Shown piece by piece: positions 1-10,955 of a DNA stretch of 64,000 nt. Where the stretch lies: assembly GCA_021234155.1 (NCBI GenBank), contig JAJEKV010000056.1:4718356-4782355 (forward strand), given 5' to 3'. The position numbers and the translations under genes are program-made. A model generated the notes under the pieces. The model did no database searches. It was not told the origin of the DNA and saw nothing but the letters and a program-made list of their open reading frames with translations. The first letter of the stretch is position 1. Each line of letters opens with the position of its first letter. Source of the stretch: Isoetes taiwanensis. Lineage: Eukaryota; Streptophyta; Lycopodiopsida; Isoetales; Isoetaceae.

Positions 1-1077
1 CATATGTTGGAAAAGTTACAAGTGTCCATGTTTTGCATATGCATTATCCACATTGTGACTCAAAGCCAAGTTCAACATTTGAGTGGGAGCATTTACAACG
101 CGTATCGACTAGTATGTTCTCTAAGATAATATCATTACTAATATCAAGATCTCAAGTGCAAAAATTAACAGACATATGTTTTTAGTTCCCTTAGAGAAGA
201 CTAACTAGTCACATGTCAAAGAAATCCAATTGCATGCTCTTAATAGTAAATTTCTTAGGTGGAGCAATAAAGAAACCCAACTGCATGCTATGAATAGTAA
301 ATTCCTTAAGCAGAGCAATGCTTCTCAAATGCCTACCAGAAGTATTTTTCCCCTGTTTTCTCGGATGCCTACCAAGAGTATTTTTTGTCTTTTTAATTGT
401 GTTCCTTATTTTATGCATGGTGCAATAATTTTTATGCCCCAAGCATTTGTTGTTTTAATCCTTAGTATCATCTAAAACATAATGTTTTTTTGAGGCTGCA
501 CTTTGTGTCCAATTGAAGAAAATTAACAATTCTTCACAACCTAAGAAATACTTCTTTTGCAACACCCAGTCATATCAGTCCACGTGTGACACATATATAC
601 ACATGTATACATAATTCGTCACAACCTAAGCTACTTCTTAATCCTAGTAGTAATGATTGTACTAGCCTATTGTATGGGTCCCATGACCTATTGGTCTCCG
701 TGGACGTTAAAAAAATCTATTCTATTCTATTCTATTCCTCTGTAGCACCCAACATATCAGTCCACATAGCCATATACAATACAGGTCAGAAGGCTAGCAC
801 ATCTTGGAAAGAATCTGTTGTTATAGAAGGATCAAATCCTCAATAGGAATTATATTATCATTATCTGTGTTCTGTAATACAGTAATCTCCCTAGCATTCT
901 GATATGGAGCAAGCATGGAGGAGCGGTTCACATCGAAAGGGATAGAGAAAAATGGCAAACCTATGTAATAATATTCCTATACAAGTTACGCACCGATCCC
1001 ACGGTGCACATTCTGGTTTTAGCGCATTCCTATGATGCAAAGGAGAGGTATGTAAGTAGCACGGGTTTTAATGTTAG

Positions 1078-1260
1078 AATTCTTTTAGATTCTATTAAAA
1101 TTCCCCTAGGTTTTCTAAAATTTTAAGAAAATTCCTCTAAATTCTCTTGGATTCAACTAGATTCCCCTAGATTTCTTAGATTTGATGAGATTCTCTTACA
1201 TCATATGAGATTTCCCTAGGTTGTCCAAGGTACCATTAAGATTCCTCTAGATTCTCACCT
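1078..1260. repeat. Degenerate minisatellite with AGATTCCCCTAG-like motif
   Basis: The words AGATTC, CCCCTAG and TCTAAA recur irregularly every 12-20 bases. The same block lies in copy B at about 33682-33865. No coding potential is visible. It is probably a decayed short tandem repeat. Confidence 0.6.
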
Positions 1261-3261
1261 TATTTTTTCGTTTTCTTCCAAGTGATTCTGGTCCCGATAT
1301 AGGTTGATATCAAAGTTCTCTTTTTTTACGGGTCCATGCAAAGATTTCCATGATATCGTTATCACCAATTAATGAGACTTGGTTGCAAAGTCTTCTCGAC
1401 TCTCTCATTGGCATGGGTACTCCTTGTCTCGGTGTTTTAAGAGCCTTTGGTGGCTTCTCTAATTGAGTTATCGGTTTTGAGTTAAGCATGCAGAGACACA
1501 ATACATAGCGATAGGTGTTTACTTCATTCGGTCTATGGCTCGGGTTGGTAGAGCACTAGGCCCTTGAGTAACGAGGGTTACATTTGTGAATACTTTATTG
1601 GGGGGGAATTATGGAGTAATAATATTGAGGTTATTTTATAATCGTTATATTTAAGTTTGGTGAGGATGGTGAGGATGGTTTTATTTAAGGACTACTTCAA
1701 TGGGTTGAGGTGTGGAATGCCTACATGTTTGTATGGTTAAAGAATGAGTGGTTTGAAGGTTAAGAGGTTGATTGAGTAATGATAGTGAGTGGTATTTGTA
1801 ATTATTTCATGTAGGTTCATTGATGATGCTTTGTCTAGGGATTCTTTTTTTTAGCCTATATAAATAGAGTGCGTAGTTTGTAAACTAAAATGCACATGTG
1901 TGAATTCTAGTCTTATAAATTATGTGATGAGTGAGAAATCTATACAATGTTCAAATGCATTATTATTGTATAGAAAAATGCGTCCCTTAGGATGCTCCTT
2001 GGTGTTTCCTACGTGATGAAGGATGGTAATTGCATCGTTAGCTTTGCTAGCTAGCTTCTCTTGGCACTGAATTCTTGTTATTTTGAGCATTTTCATCCGT
2101 CTTGCATTTCTTTCACATTCCTATATGTAGTTTGTGGAAATGTGAAAATGGAATGGATTAAAGTTTTGAAAGGACAATAGGGGGGGAAGGGATGTATTTG
2201 GTCCATACGTTATCTAAGTTAAGCTTGGGTTGATATAGTTAATTAAACATTAAGGTTTATATCGGTTATTATTTCGTGGCCGTCTAGACTTTATTTTTTT
2301 CACGAAGTGCATATAAAGACCAATAATAGGTATTTTGTGTATTTGAAGGGTATAATTGTATTGTCTTCACATGTATCAACAATTTTGAACTGGGCTCAAG
2401 TTGCCAGTATGAAAAAAATGGTTATAACTTGTGGTTGAACTGTATCTTAATGGGGTTAATGCAAAGATTATAATATTAATTATATTGCTTCCTGGATTTG
2501 TCTGTGCATTTATTTTTTGAATTGATTGGTGGAAGGATATACATTTGCCATACATTTTAATTATGAAGCCTCTCTATGTGAACCATTACAAATGCCGTTG
2601 TAAAAGCCGTTGTTTGTGTGATTTAACGCTGCTCCAATATATACTATCACTTGCAATATCTGTTGGTCTATTCGTGCTTCAAGGCAGAATGCATCATGCA
2701 TCTAAGCTAATAGGCCATAAATACAAAACACAAGATCAATGAGGTGTAGAGTTTAAGCGAGCACAAAATTACTGGCATTTTAATTGAACACCTTATTTGT
2801 GTTAACATATAAGCTATAAATTGAACTACTTTTCACTGTAAATAACATTATCTCCTTGATTTCTGCTTCGCTTGTACTATCATCTTTGTAAAGCATTGGG
2901 GATGCACACACGAATGATTGTGTCATACATTGCTAGATTGAGCCAAATAAGTGAATCTACAACTACTTTCAAGGTTATCTTATGTGAACTCAAGCCTCCA
3001 ATTCAAATCAGGGTGCTATAGCATCAGCTTTGGGAAAATGATTCCATTACAACACTTTAAGAAATAGATTAGGGTGATAATTGGATTGGATAGACATCAT
3101 AATGCAGCAGGGTTAGTGTATATGGCATTCTAACGCATTTTGATCACAGTATATTAGTCACCAATATCACCCATTTTTACAAAAACTTGCAATTTCTATT
3201 TTCTATGCTTGTCCTATAAGATACTACTGGAGTTTGCACCCGCTAAATTAACATCTATAGC

Positions 3262-3711
3262 TATCCCATTAGTATACATTTGTAGTTATGGTAAGGGACT
3301 TGCATCTGACCTTGGATGAAGAGCCAGCGTTTGCAAACACAAGCGCATGTTGATCTGTGCCTTTGTTCTGGTAAATATGAAAATATATGGATCACAATCT
3401 CATCTGGCAGTTTGAAGCAGCTTGGGTATTTTTTTCTCGATACAAATATGAGATATATAGCACATCATAAGCCAGAAATACAAATTCATGCTCACCTTTT
3501 GCAATTCCTGTCCAGAAACACCAGGTTGGACTCTGAGGATGCACAAATCTCCTTGCTCCGCTTCACATTCAAACAGCACACTGCGAAATTTTTCAAAAGA
3601 ACAACAACAGAGAGAGACAGACAATATAAATGCTCTTCCCTGACTTTGCACAGACATGCCATATTCCAGCTCAAGCGTCCTTGAATTACATGTTGCAGGC
3701 CTTTCCTGCAA
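3262..3711 (-). pseudogene. F-box exon, copy A, frameshifted
   Basis: On the minus strand this is the counterpart of 35872-36321. Copy A has seven T where copy B has six in the run near 3428-3435. This shifts the frame just before the F-box, so the upstream part (3400-3711) ends in EKKIPKLLQTAR and stops. The F-box itself (about 3313-3411) still translates in another frame. If the extra base is a homopolymer error, both copies would be equal. No leucine-rich repeats or other substrate-binding domain follow downstream on the minus strand. It is most likely a gene fragment or the first exons of a gene with long introns. Confidence 0.6.
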
Positions 3712-4393
3712 GGCAAATGAAAGTTTCCATGATTATGGTGGGATAATGCAAAAAAGACCACAGAGCTCTGCCACAAGACGGAATTTGGCTATGAAACCTA
3801 AAGGGTTCTTGAATTTCTCTGCAAATCGGTAGAATACATGTGCTTCTGCGAGGTTAAGCGCCCTGAATCTTTTCTAGATCTCTTTCTTTGTTTCGAAGCC
3901 AACCTCCTGTTTGCCAACAGCCTCAACCCCGGGTCTTTCCTTAACCATTCCGCCATTAGCAAAGCCAAAACCCTAATATGGTTCACACGACATCTCTAAT
4001 CTACAACAAACACTCAGGCATTCCATCAAATATCAATGATTGACAATAACCTGATTTTACTCTGAATCTGGAAATCTGCCGCACTCCATGAAGCCCTACA
4101 GAGAGATCCCGTTTGTATATGCTCTTTGGGCTTTGCTATAAAGGTTCCCGAAATATGAATCCGGGAGATATGATCACTGATTGGGCATAAAAGGCACCCA
4201 CATTTAGACAGAGTGGCAAGATCAAGCAAACCGCTGCTCGCCATACCTCTGAGGCCGAGAGGCATCCCAATCCAGTTCGTCACGGCGCATCCTCTGCGAT
4301 GTACCTCACCCGTCCGATATGCCACGTCAGCATAAACCAATGGCCAAGACAATCCTTCAACGGCCACGATTGAAGCCAGATAGCCCTCTCTAA

Positions 4394-4687
4394 GGGTATG
4401 GTCACATGAAGATGTCAACAGGGACTCTTTCATGTCAACATGAACGCAGAATAGAAACAGGGTCACATGAAGATCCAAACGCGCTGATTTCTAGATTGCT
4501 GCCAGGTACGCTGAGATCTGCCACGTGCTGATATCCAAGAGATTCATGTTGACATGAACCCGTCCAACCGAGGAGAGAGCCGGTGGGATGGATTGATGTC
4601 AACATGAAGAGATTCATGTCAAAAAGCTCCATGTGACCCCTCTGTTTTCTGTTTTTGACGTCTACCGAAAGATGTTGATATCTTCAT
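4394..4687. mobile_element. Tourist/Harbinger-like MITE, right end truncated
   Basis: The left end GGGTATGGTCACATGAAG is preceded by TAA (4391-4393). The body is identical to the complete element at 37004-37309. Here the right inverted repeat stops after TCTTCAT at 4687 and unrelated sequence follows. The truncation coincides exactly with the edge of the 4.7 kb duplication. Confidence 0.75.
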
Positions 4688-4901
4688 ATACACATACCTC
4701 CGTCTCCTTAAGAACAGATGCTCCATTTAAATCATCCTACTCTCCAAAACAACCGAGGGTCACCACGTTTCTTACAGTTGCTTGGGAATCATGTTCCTTC
4801 TTCAGTTCTTTTATAAAAATGTCCCTTAAGGAACTACCATCTCGCATTACATATGGAAATGACAAGGAGAAGGTAGATGCAGAGACTAAGTCCAGAATTT
4901 C

Positions 4902-5123
4902 CTATGTGTCCAGAATTCTCAAGGCTTGCTTTAGTTTCCCCTGTCTACAAAGTGATCTTATATCAAGCATGAGTTTTTGAGAGTTATCTTCCCCAGCAAT
5001 TTCTCCAGGAAGAGGTTCAGCATATTTAATATTGGACACAGTCTGGTGATTCAACATATAGTTACAAACCATCTGCCCTTTTCTGAATAAAAGCAAGCAA
5101 CATAAGGATTCTTCAGCATGCAT
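4902..5123 (-). pseudogene. Possible PPR-protein N-terminal fragment
   Basis: The minus-strand translation ends in LMLDIRSLCRQGKLKQALRI, which has the look of the first helix pair of a plant pentatricopeptide repeat protein (short helices, LCRQGKLKQAL type). The frame closes immediately afterwards and no tandem 35-residue repeats are seen nearby. Plant PPR proteins act in organelle RNA editing and processing, but a single motif cannot prove membership. I see nothing else supporting a functional gene. It could be chance similarity. Confidence 0.3.
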
Positions 5124-5159
5124 TGGAAAAACAAAATGCTGACCTTATTCTCGAAACAT

Positions 5160-5310
5160 AAATTGTAAAAACTCCACAGTTCTAAACTCCACGGTTCTTG
5201 ATCGGAACTCCAAAGTTCTTGATCGGCTCCACAGTTCTTGAATCCAAATAGTTCTTGATCGGCTCCATAGTTCTTGAATCCACAGTTCTTGATCGGCAAA
5301 TAGAGAGGTT
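5160..5310. repeat. Short tandem repeat, TTCTTGATCGGCTCCACAG-type unit
   Basis: The words CACAGTTCTTGA, TTGATCGG and CTCCACAG alternate about six times with unit sizes of 20-40 bases. It has no recognisable coding content. Confidence 0.7.
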
Positions 5311-7424
5311 AAACTCCAATGTCATTCACCTGCCTGTGATTCTTGTCATCCCACCTGTCTGTGATTCTTGTAAGTCACCAAAAGAAAACTCAATATGTAC
5401 TTTTGCTAGAACATTCCGGAATACCTAGAAGAGCTCTGCTCTATGCCTAACCGCCTAGCAAAAACGCCCAGCAAAATCCCGAGCCAAGACACAAGCCTTT
5501 CTGTTTGGAAAAAAATTTCGGAACACCAAAAAAGAAGGCGATAGCCAGCGATTGTATTTTCTGTAGGAAAAACCTAAAAACAAGCAAGCGCCAAACTAAA
5601 ATGGGAGGCGCTAACTCCTCATAAGGAAATCACCAAAGAAAACAAGAACTGCCAGTTTTTTCGAAAACGAAATCGTATTCCAGAATACAAAGTGTATTCC
5701 AGAATAAGATTCCCTGTTTCTTTTTTAACCAATATCCTGTATCCCTGGTCCCCACAAAACAAAAACAAAAATCCTTTTTTTATTTGTACCGCTATCCTGT
5801 ATCCCCGCAAAACAAAAATAAAATTCCAAGGTTGTTGGTTTGTTTTTCTGTTTCGCTAATCCGGAACATCCGGAAAATTCACTGAAAATCCGGAAAATTC
5901 GGAAAAGTGCAAGATCATTGTCGAGTCTCAAAAACTTGTACATCAAAAATGTATTCCGGAATACACTTCGGATTTCAAGCAAGACGAAAAGTGTATTCTA
6001 AAATACACTTTGACGTTCAAGAAAAGCAAAAGTGTATTCCGGAAAGTACGGTTTTTGGAAAACGATCCAAGCTAACAAAATGATGTGTAGGACGTACACT
6101 TAAATTAGTGGTTTTCTCTAAAAACACACTTCAGGTAAATTCTAACTGTTAGGAAAAGTGTCACTTTGACATAGTCAATTGTCTCTTTGCACAAAAAAAT
6201 GAGTGATTTTGGGGGAGGTCAAAATGCATTTTTATGACAAAACTAAAATTTTTACCCCATTTTAGCTCTTTTTTTTGAAAAAAAGGGAACCTTCGAGGAA
6301 TATTCCTTTTGCTCCCGTTTCAAAGATTTGCTCCCGTTTCTATTGCAACCCTGTTGGGTATTATAGTGGTTCGTACATTGGATCGAGTATGTTCATGAAA
6401 GTTGGTTCCCCCTCACTAGGAACCCAAAAACCAGCTACCCGAGGAGAAATATTGGCTGTATTACTAGCATCTGCAATGGCTGCAATTTCGTTACTTGCCA
6501 CTGCTCCTTGAATTGTAATGTATATGCTGACGGTAGACGCATGCTTCCCATAGTTCGAAGGCTTTGGATGAATGTATTTATTTGGTTAAGGATCGAACTC
6601 ACACTAGCAATCCATTGGAACGGTATTTGCTTGTCTTGACCTTGTGCATATCGTTCAGATTCATCATATACATACCAATGTATTGGATGCCCTGCTTCTG
6701 TGGTGGGCCGTAGTCGATGATATGTTCACCCAGTAATAGTCACAGATGAAGGGAAATCTAAATTTACGAACCCGCCACTCACTCCAAGCACGCTGAAACA
6801 GAATAACCTGTTTACTTTTCTTGCTAATTTAGCAAACTCTTGCATATTGTACAGGTTGTTTAAAGCTGTAGGTAAAGGAGGTAGAGCAGGTAATAGCCAT
6901 TTTCCTTTATTGCAACAAAATCCGTTCTGTTCTAAGTTGAGCAGGTGGATTTGACAATATGTGCATCTTTTATTCCATGAGCACATCGCGTATGTACGAC
7001 GCATTGCCTTATTTATGTGTTGCGCACGAAATCGCCAGTGTGTTGAGGCCCTCGTCACTGAATCGAGAGATCCTACACCCAAATCTAATTCTTCATTTGT
7101 TTTTCTTTCACTTGCCTCAGTAACTGTTTTTCTCGTATCCTATTCCTATCCTCTTCATTTAAGTTTGCAAAGCGTTCTCTCTGTCTCTCTCTTTCCTCTT
7201 CAATCCGAATAGAATAGCGTTCTCTTGCTCTCTGTCGCATCAAGGCCGCCGCGATAAATTTCTTGTATCAACTAATGAAATATATTTTAATCACATGTTA
7301 ACCATTCTTCATCATATCTTAACTAGAAACGTGTGCCCGGCGATGCCGAGCATTAGTCATGAGAATAAAATACTCGAGTGGAATAGGATAGGATGAGTAG
7401 ATGGATATAATATAAAACCTTCAT
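5311..7424. other. Intergenic, no recognised gene; palindromic GTATTCCGGAATAC motifs
   Basis: No gene could be identified. From about 5670 to 6045 the near-palindrome GTATTCCGGAATAC and its variants (GTGTATTCTAAAATACAC, GTGTATTCCGG) recur at least five times, and TCCGGAAAATTC-like words occur between them. A 78-codon frame at 6275-6511 and frames around 6726-7212 show no family resemblance. The stretch before 7425 is the flank of the chromovirus LTR. Confidence 0.5.
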
Positions 7425-8979
7425 TGTGACGTTCCACATAGTTATATGGTGTATGTATAATAACTATACTGACACGTCACGAGCCGAGGATACGCCATCA
7501 TGGGGGTATGTAGATTAACCACAAGGGATTAATTTAGCTATGTTAATAAGGGGTTAATAAAAGGTTAATTACCTATAATTAAGGAATCATTATCTAATTA
7601 ACTCAATTAAGCTAATTAAGTTAGGATAATTGATTAATTAGGAAGAGGACACCTGGCCAAATTCGATTGGCCAGTAAGAGAATGCTAATTTGGGCCATCA
7701 AATTGGATCTCTATCCCATTTTGGTCCCAAATTGCATCAGGAGGAGGAGCTGCTGAGTGCCCAGTCTGCTTGAAGATGGAGATGCCACATGACAATTGTT
7801 CCAGCCGGAATTCGGGTTAGTAGATAGATTAGTTTGATATTTCTAGGGCCAGCGCCTCTGTCAGGCTTCTTTGCTTGTCTTTGATGATGATTAACCCTTG
7901 TTTGATAGTTAGAACTGTTCTCAACTATTGATTATGCTCTGTGATGAATGGATGTATCTTTGGTAGTATCTCTGTTAGTTCTCCCAGAAAGCAGTGATTA
8001 AGGGGGGTAGAGACCTCTGTAACCTATGTTCATTAGTATGCTCCTAGTAGCTCCCATAGTACCCAGTACTTGCGGCCTGTGCACAAGATCCCACCGAGCT
8101 GTGGAATCTATGGTATGATTGAAGCACCAGACAAGGGGCCGTAGTGATGAAGTGTAGGGTGGGGTCTCGCCTGAGCATAAAAGGCTACGGGGACTCCTTC
8201 AGTGAGCTAGGCCTGATAGCTGGCCAGTGAACCAGGCCGGGTATGGGTCTGACACTCCCTGAGTACAGTTGTGTGAACACCCTGTACTTTGAAGATAAAG
8301 TTAGGGGAGTAGGTCGGGTACGGATGCGGGGATCGCTGATGTGGCACGTATTCTCTAGCTCACCCATGGAATCACTGCGACTCTGGGAAGGGATACTTCC
8401 CTGACCTGCCTCATCGGACCGGGGAGATGTAACCCGGAGTAGTCCCGAAGGGTGATGCCTTGGGATTGCATCTCCGGAAGGCTGCAATGACGCCACAGCT
8501 TGATTCAGCTCAGCTGCAAAGTGTGCACAGGAGGGGCGGATGGAATGGACAACCCTAGCCGATGTTCTATGCCAGCCAACGCCATGCCAAGATTCGGTCT
8601 GCTGATCTCTTGAGACCTAGCCGTCAGTTGATCCTCATCGGAGTCAGAGCCGGGGTAGAACCTTGGGGTTGGGGAGTTTTCTCTAGTATTTAATGCATCT
8701 TCTCTATTATTATCAGTTGGATGGATGTGCCACCCCTCGTGGTGGATTATTTATGATATGATTATGCTGTATGCTAACCTTGTATGCACGCTTCCGCGAC
8801 ATAGGAGTCCCACTGAAGGCATGGGCCGAATGACACCTCCGTGTCCTTCACCCGGGCATCTTTTTATAGATGGTCCGAGTTAGACGGAGGGCACTGCTCA
8901 TGGCGAGTTGGTTGCCATGGGAGGGGAAGTCCCCGTATGTATACGTCCGGAGCGCCGTATATGTTCAGGGAGCGTCACA
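7425..8979 (+). repeat. 5' LTR of the chromovirus
   Basis: It starts TGTGACGTTCCAC and ends GGGAGCGTCACA, so the ends form the inverted repeat TGTGACG/CGTCACA. It is followed after one base by a tRNA-Met-type PBS. The length of 1555 bases is within the range for plant gypsy LTRs. The second LTR is missing, so the boundaries rest on the terminal TG...CA and the PBS only. It would carry the promoter and polyadenylation signals; I cannot place these exactly. Confidence 0.85.
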
Positions 8980-8980
8980 G

Positions 8981-8992
8981 TGGTATCAGAGC
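8981..8992 (+). other. Primer binding site, initiator-Met tRNA type
   Basis: TGGTATCAGAGC is the standard plant PBS complementary to the 3' end of initiator methionine tRNA. It lies one base after the LTR end. It sets the LTR boundary and the direction of the element (+). The leader 8993-9530 has no ORF of note. Confidence 0.92.
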
Positions 8993-9530
8993 CGTGATTT
9001 TGGCTGTCCGAAATCATAGCACTGACCAAATCTCTAACCCGCTAGTTCGGTAGTTAGGTGGAAATTAAGCTAGTTGGACTGCCTAACTTCTTAGTGATTT
9101 GGTTTTGTGCTAGGTTGATGTAATAAATTGTTGAGATTTAGGAAGTTAGAGTGATTTTCGGTGACTGTAGAACCCAAGTTTAGATGGGCCATAATTTTTT
9201 ATAGGTAGCTCAGATGAAGGCGAAAATGGTTCCAATGGATCGGGCACCTCCCAAATACCCTAGAGGGCACGTTTCCCGAGGTCGAAATGGCAACACCAAG
9301 GCGAAAAATCAAAAGGGCCGCTGCTAGCGGATGAGTTGTTTCTTTTCGAAAGTTATTAGCGTATAACGCTAACAGTGCCCCATACGGTCACGCGTATAAA
9401 AATACGAGCCCGTTTTGACTCTTACCTTGCCACTACCATAACCACCTAGCGCCTTCATCTAGAGTCTAGCGCCACCTATTTTACCCCAAGTGCTCTTCTT
9501 CTTTGCTGCTTGAACCTACCGTCTGTCATC

Positions 9531-10727
9531 ATGCCGCGCTTCAAACTCACTGTAGATCTGAAAACCCTGAATGTGTATCCGCTCTATAGTGTGCTCGTAG
9601 ACCATCTGGCAGACGAGAGCGATGAAGTCGATATGGTCTTAGACCTGCTTGTGAAACATTTCGCCGAGAGCCGCAGAATTCTGTATCCTATCTTTCATTT
9701 CAATGAGCGGTTTCTCATGAAACTGAATGCTGCAAACCATCCTTATACCCTTATGGAACAGCGTGACCAAGCTTATGCCATAACTAAGTTTTATCCACTG
9801 CCGAGCCCAGAGGCCCAGAGGATTATGCACCTTGCTAGGATAGAGGACCTTCAGCAGTTAGCTAGTGGCCTTCCAGAAGAGAGAGCTATCCGCTTTTATT
9901 ACCTAGGGAAAGGCCATGTGCTCATGTACTTGGACCATTATAGTCTGCCCCCTTTCTATTGGAATGAAGAATTACACAGCTTCATCTTCGACAACGTTCC
10001 ACCTAGCTTCACACAAGACCGCATGGACCTCGTAGAAGCCGACATGCGAGCTCACCCGGCCCGGTATCATGCAGAGATTGCACGGCGAACTCAAGTGCGC
10101 CATGATAAGGAGGCCCGAGATGCGGAGACAGAGCGGATCCGTAGAGCAGAGGAGATTGCCCAAACCCAGCAGAGCGCAGATCAAAATGTTGATCAGGCGG
10201 GAGATCAACATGTTGTTCAAGAGAGAGCGGACAGAGTGGGTAACCGGAAGAGGAAGTTCATAAAACCAAAAAAGGGAGGCGTTCACTATAAAACCCAACT
10301 GCAGAAGGATGCTGAGATCGGCAAGAACACGTCGGCACAGCGTCGGGAACGGATGGTACAAAGGGCAAAACACCCCTCGACTGGTGGTAAGACTCTACCA
10401 TTGCCCAAGCCAGCTGCCAAGCCAAGAAAACCCCACAGGTTCCGACCAGGCACAGTAGCCCTGCGCGAGATACGTAAGTATTAGAAGACTACTGAGCCCT
10501 TGATACGTCGGCTATCCTTCCAGTGTCTTGTCCACAAAATTGCCCAAGATTTCAAGACCGACCTGAGGTTTCAGGCTTTTGCTTTACTTGCACTTCAGGA
10601 AGCTGCCGAAGCCTACCTCATTGAGATTTTGAGTGACGCCAACCTGTGCGCCATTCATGCTAAAAGAGTCACCATCATGCCCAAAGATATACATTTGGCG
10701 CGAAGAATCCGAGGAGACTCCCGCTAG
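9531..10727 (+). CDS. Unknown N-terminal domain fused to histone H3 fold (retroelement-encoded)
   Basis: The ATG at 9531 opens a frame of 399 codons (final stop included), interrupted once by TAG at 10482-10484. Codons 1 to about 280 match no family I know. They are mostly helical-looking, with a charged, coiled-coil-like segment ([11 protein letters not shown]) and a basic, NLS-like patch ([13 protein letters not shown]). From about codon 283 the protein is histone H3. It contains STGGK of the tail, [41 protein letters not shown] and [16 protein letters not shown], and ends in ARRIRGDSR. Conserved H3 features include alpha-N, the L2 loop with HAKR, and Cys110. Changes include K36 to R, R69 to C, R72 to H and E73 to K. 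The TAG stands exactly where H3 has Gln55. Position 41 is F (H3.1-like) and position 90 is L (H3.3-like). A nucleosome-related role is inference; the homology is direct. Confidence 0.93.
10377..10727 (+). other. Histone H3-like domain (tail remnant plus complete histone fold)
   Basis: This marks the H3-homologous part of the fusion. The N-terminal ARTKQT segment of H3 is absent and the ARKSAP segment around K27 is unrecognisable. STGGK (K9-K14 region), K37 and the entire globular domain remain, apart from the TAG at the Gln55 codon. No intron interrupts the homology, which would fit capture from a processed transcript. Without the TAG the whole fold would be uninterrupted. Confidence 0.93.
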
Positions 10728-10955
10728 TTTAGGGATTTTCTTATTTCTTGTGCATATTGTAAAACCTTTATGAGACATATGTAAACATTTTTTTTGAAGT
10801 TATGGAATCAAACCTGTATTTTTAATGACTTTTCATATATTTAAATAAAAAAATTGTTAAATAAATAATATTTTTTTGTGACCTAGGAAAACGTGCCAAA
10901 GAGATATAAAGTCACTTTTTGGACATTAGGGTTTCATTTCTTCCCTTGCCTTCAG
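10728..10955 (+). other. AT-rich spacer ending in a 3' splice-like site
   Basis: This noncoding spacer lies between the H3 stop and the next coding block. It contains ATAT/AAATAAA-rich sequence and GATATAAAG at about 10898, followed by a pyrimidine-rich run ending TTGCCTTCAG at 10955. It can be read as a 3' UTR followed by a promoter and 5' UTR, or as the end of an intron with donor at 10474 or 10387. I favour the intron reading because the next frame has no ATG near its start and the phases fit. Confidence 0.45.

Larger units (their letters stand above)
1..4687. repeat. Left copy (A) of a 4.7 kb direct duplication
   Basis: This stretch is nearly identical and collinear with 32616-37297. The offset is about 32615 at the left edge and 32610 at the right edge, so only a few small indels separate the copies. 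The window starts at the first matching base, so copy A may extend further left. The match ends at 4687, inside the right terminal inverted repeat of a MITE that is complete in the other copy. It contains an F-box exon on the minus strand (around 3313-3411), a degenerate AT-rich minisatellite (1078-1260) and a tRNA-like A-box stretch near 1535. From 1 to about 3250 I see no gene. Confidence 0.95.

Noticed and set aside
8185-8496. Minus-strand ORF in the chromovirus LTR
   Set aside because: It lies wholly inside the LTR with no family resemblance; chance open frame.
10377-10727. Centromeric histone CenH3
   Set aside because: The core keeps canonical H3 sequence including [17 protein letters not shown] and [13 protein letters not shown]. 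CenH3 typically has a longer loop 1 and more divergent residues there.
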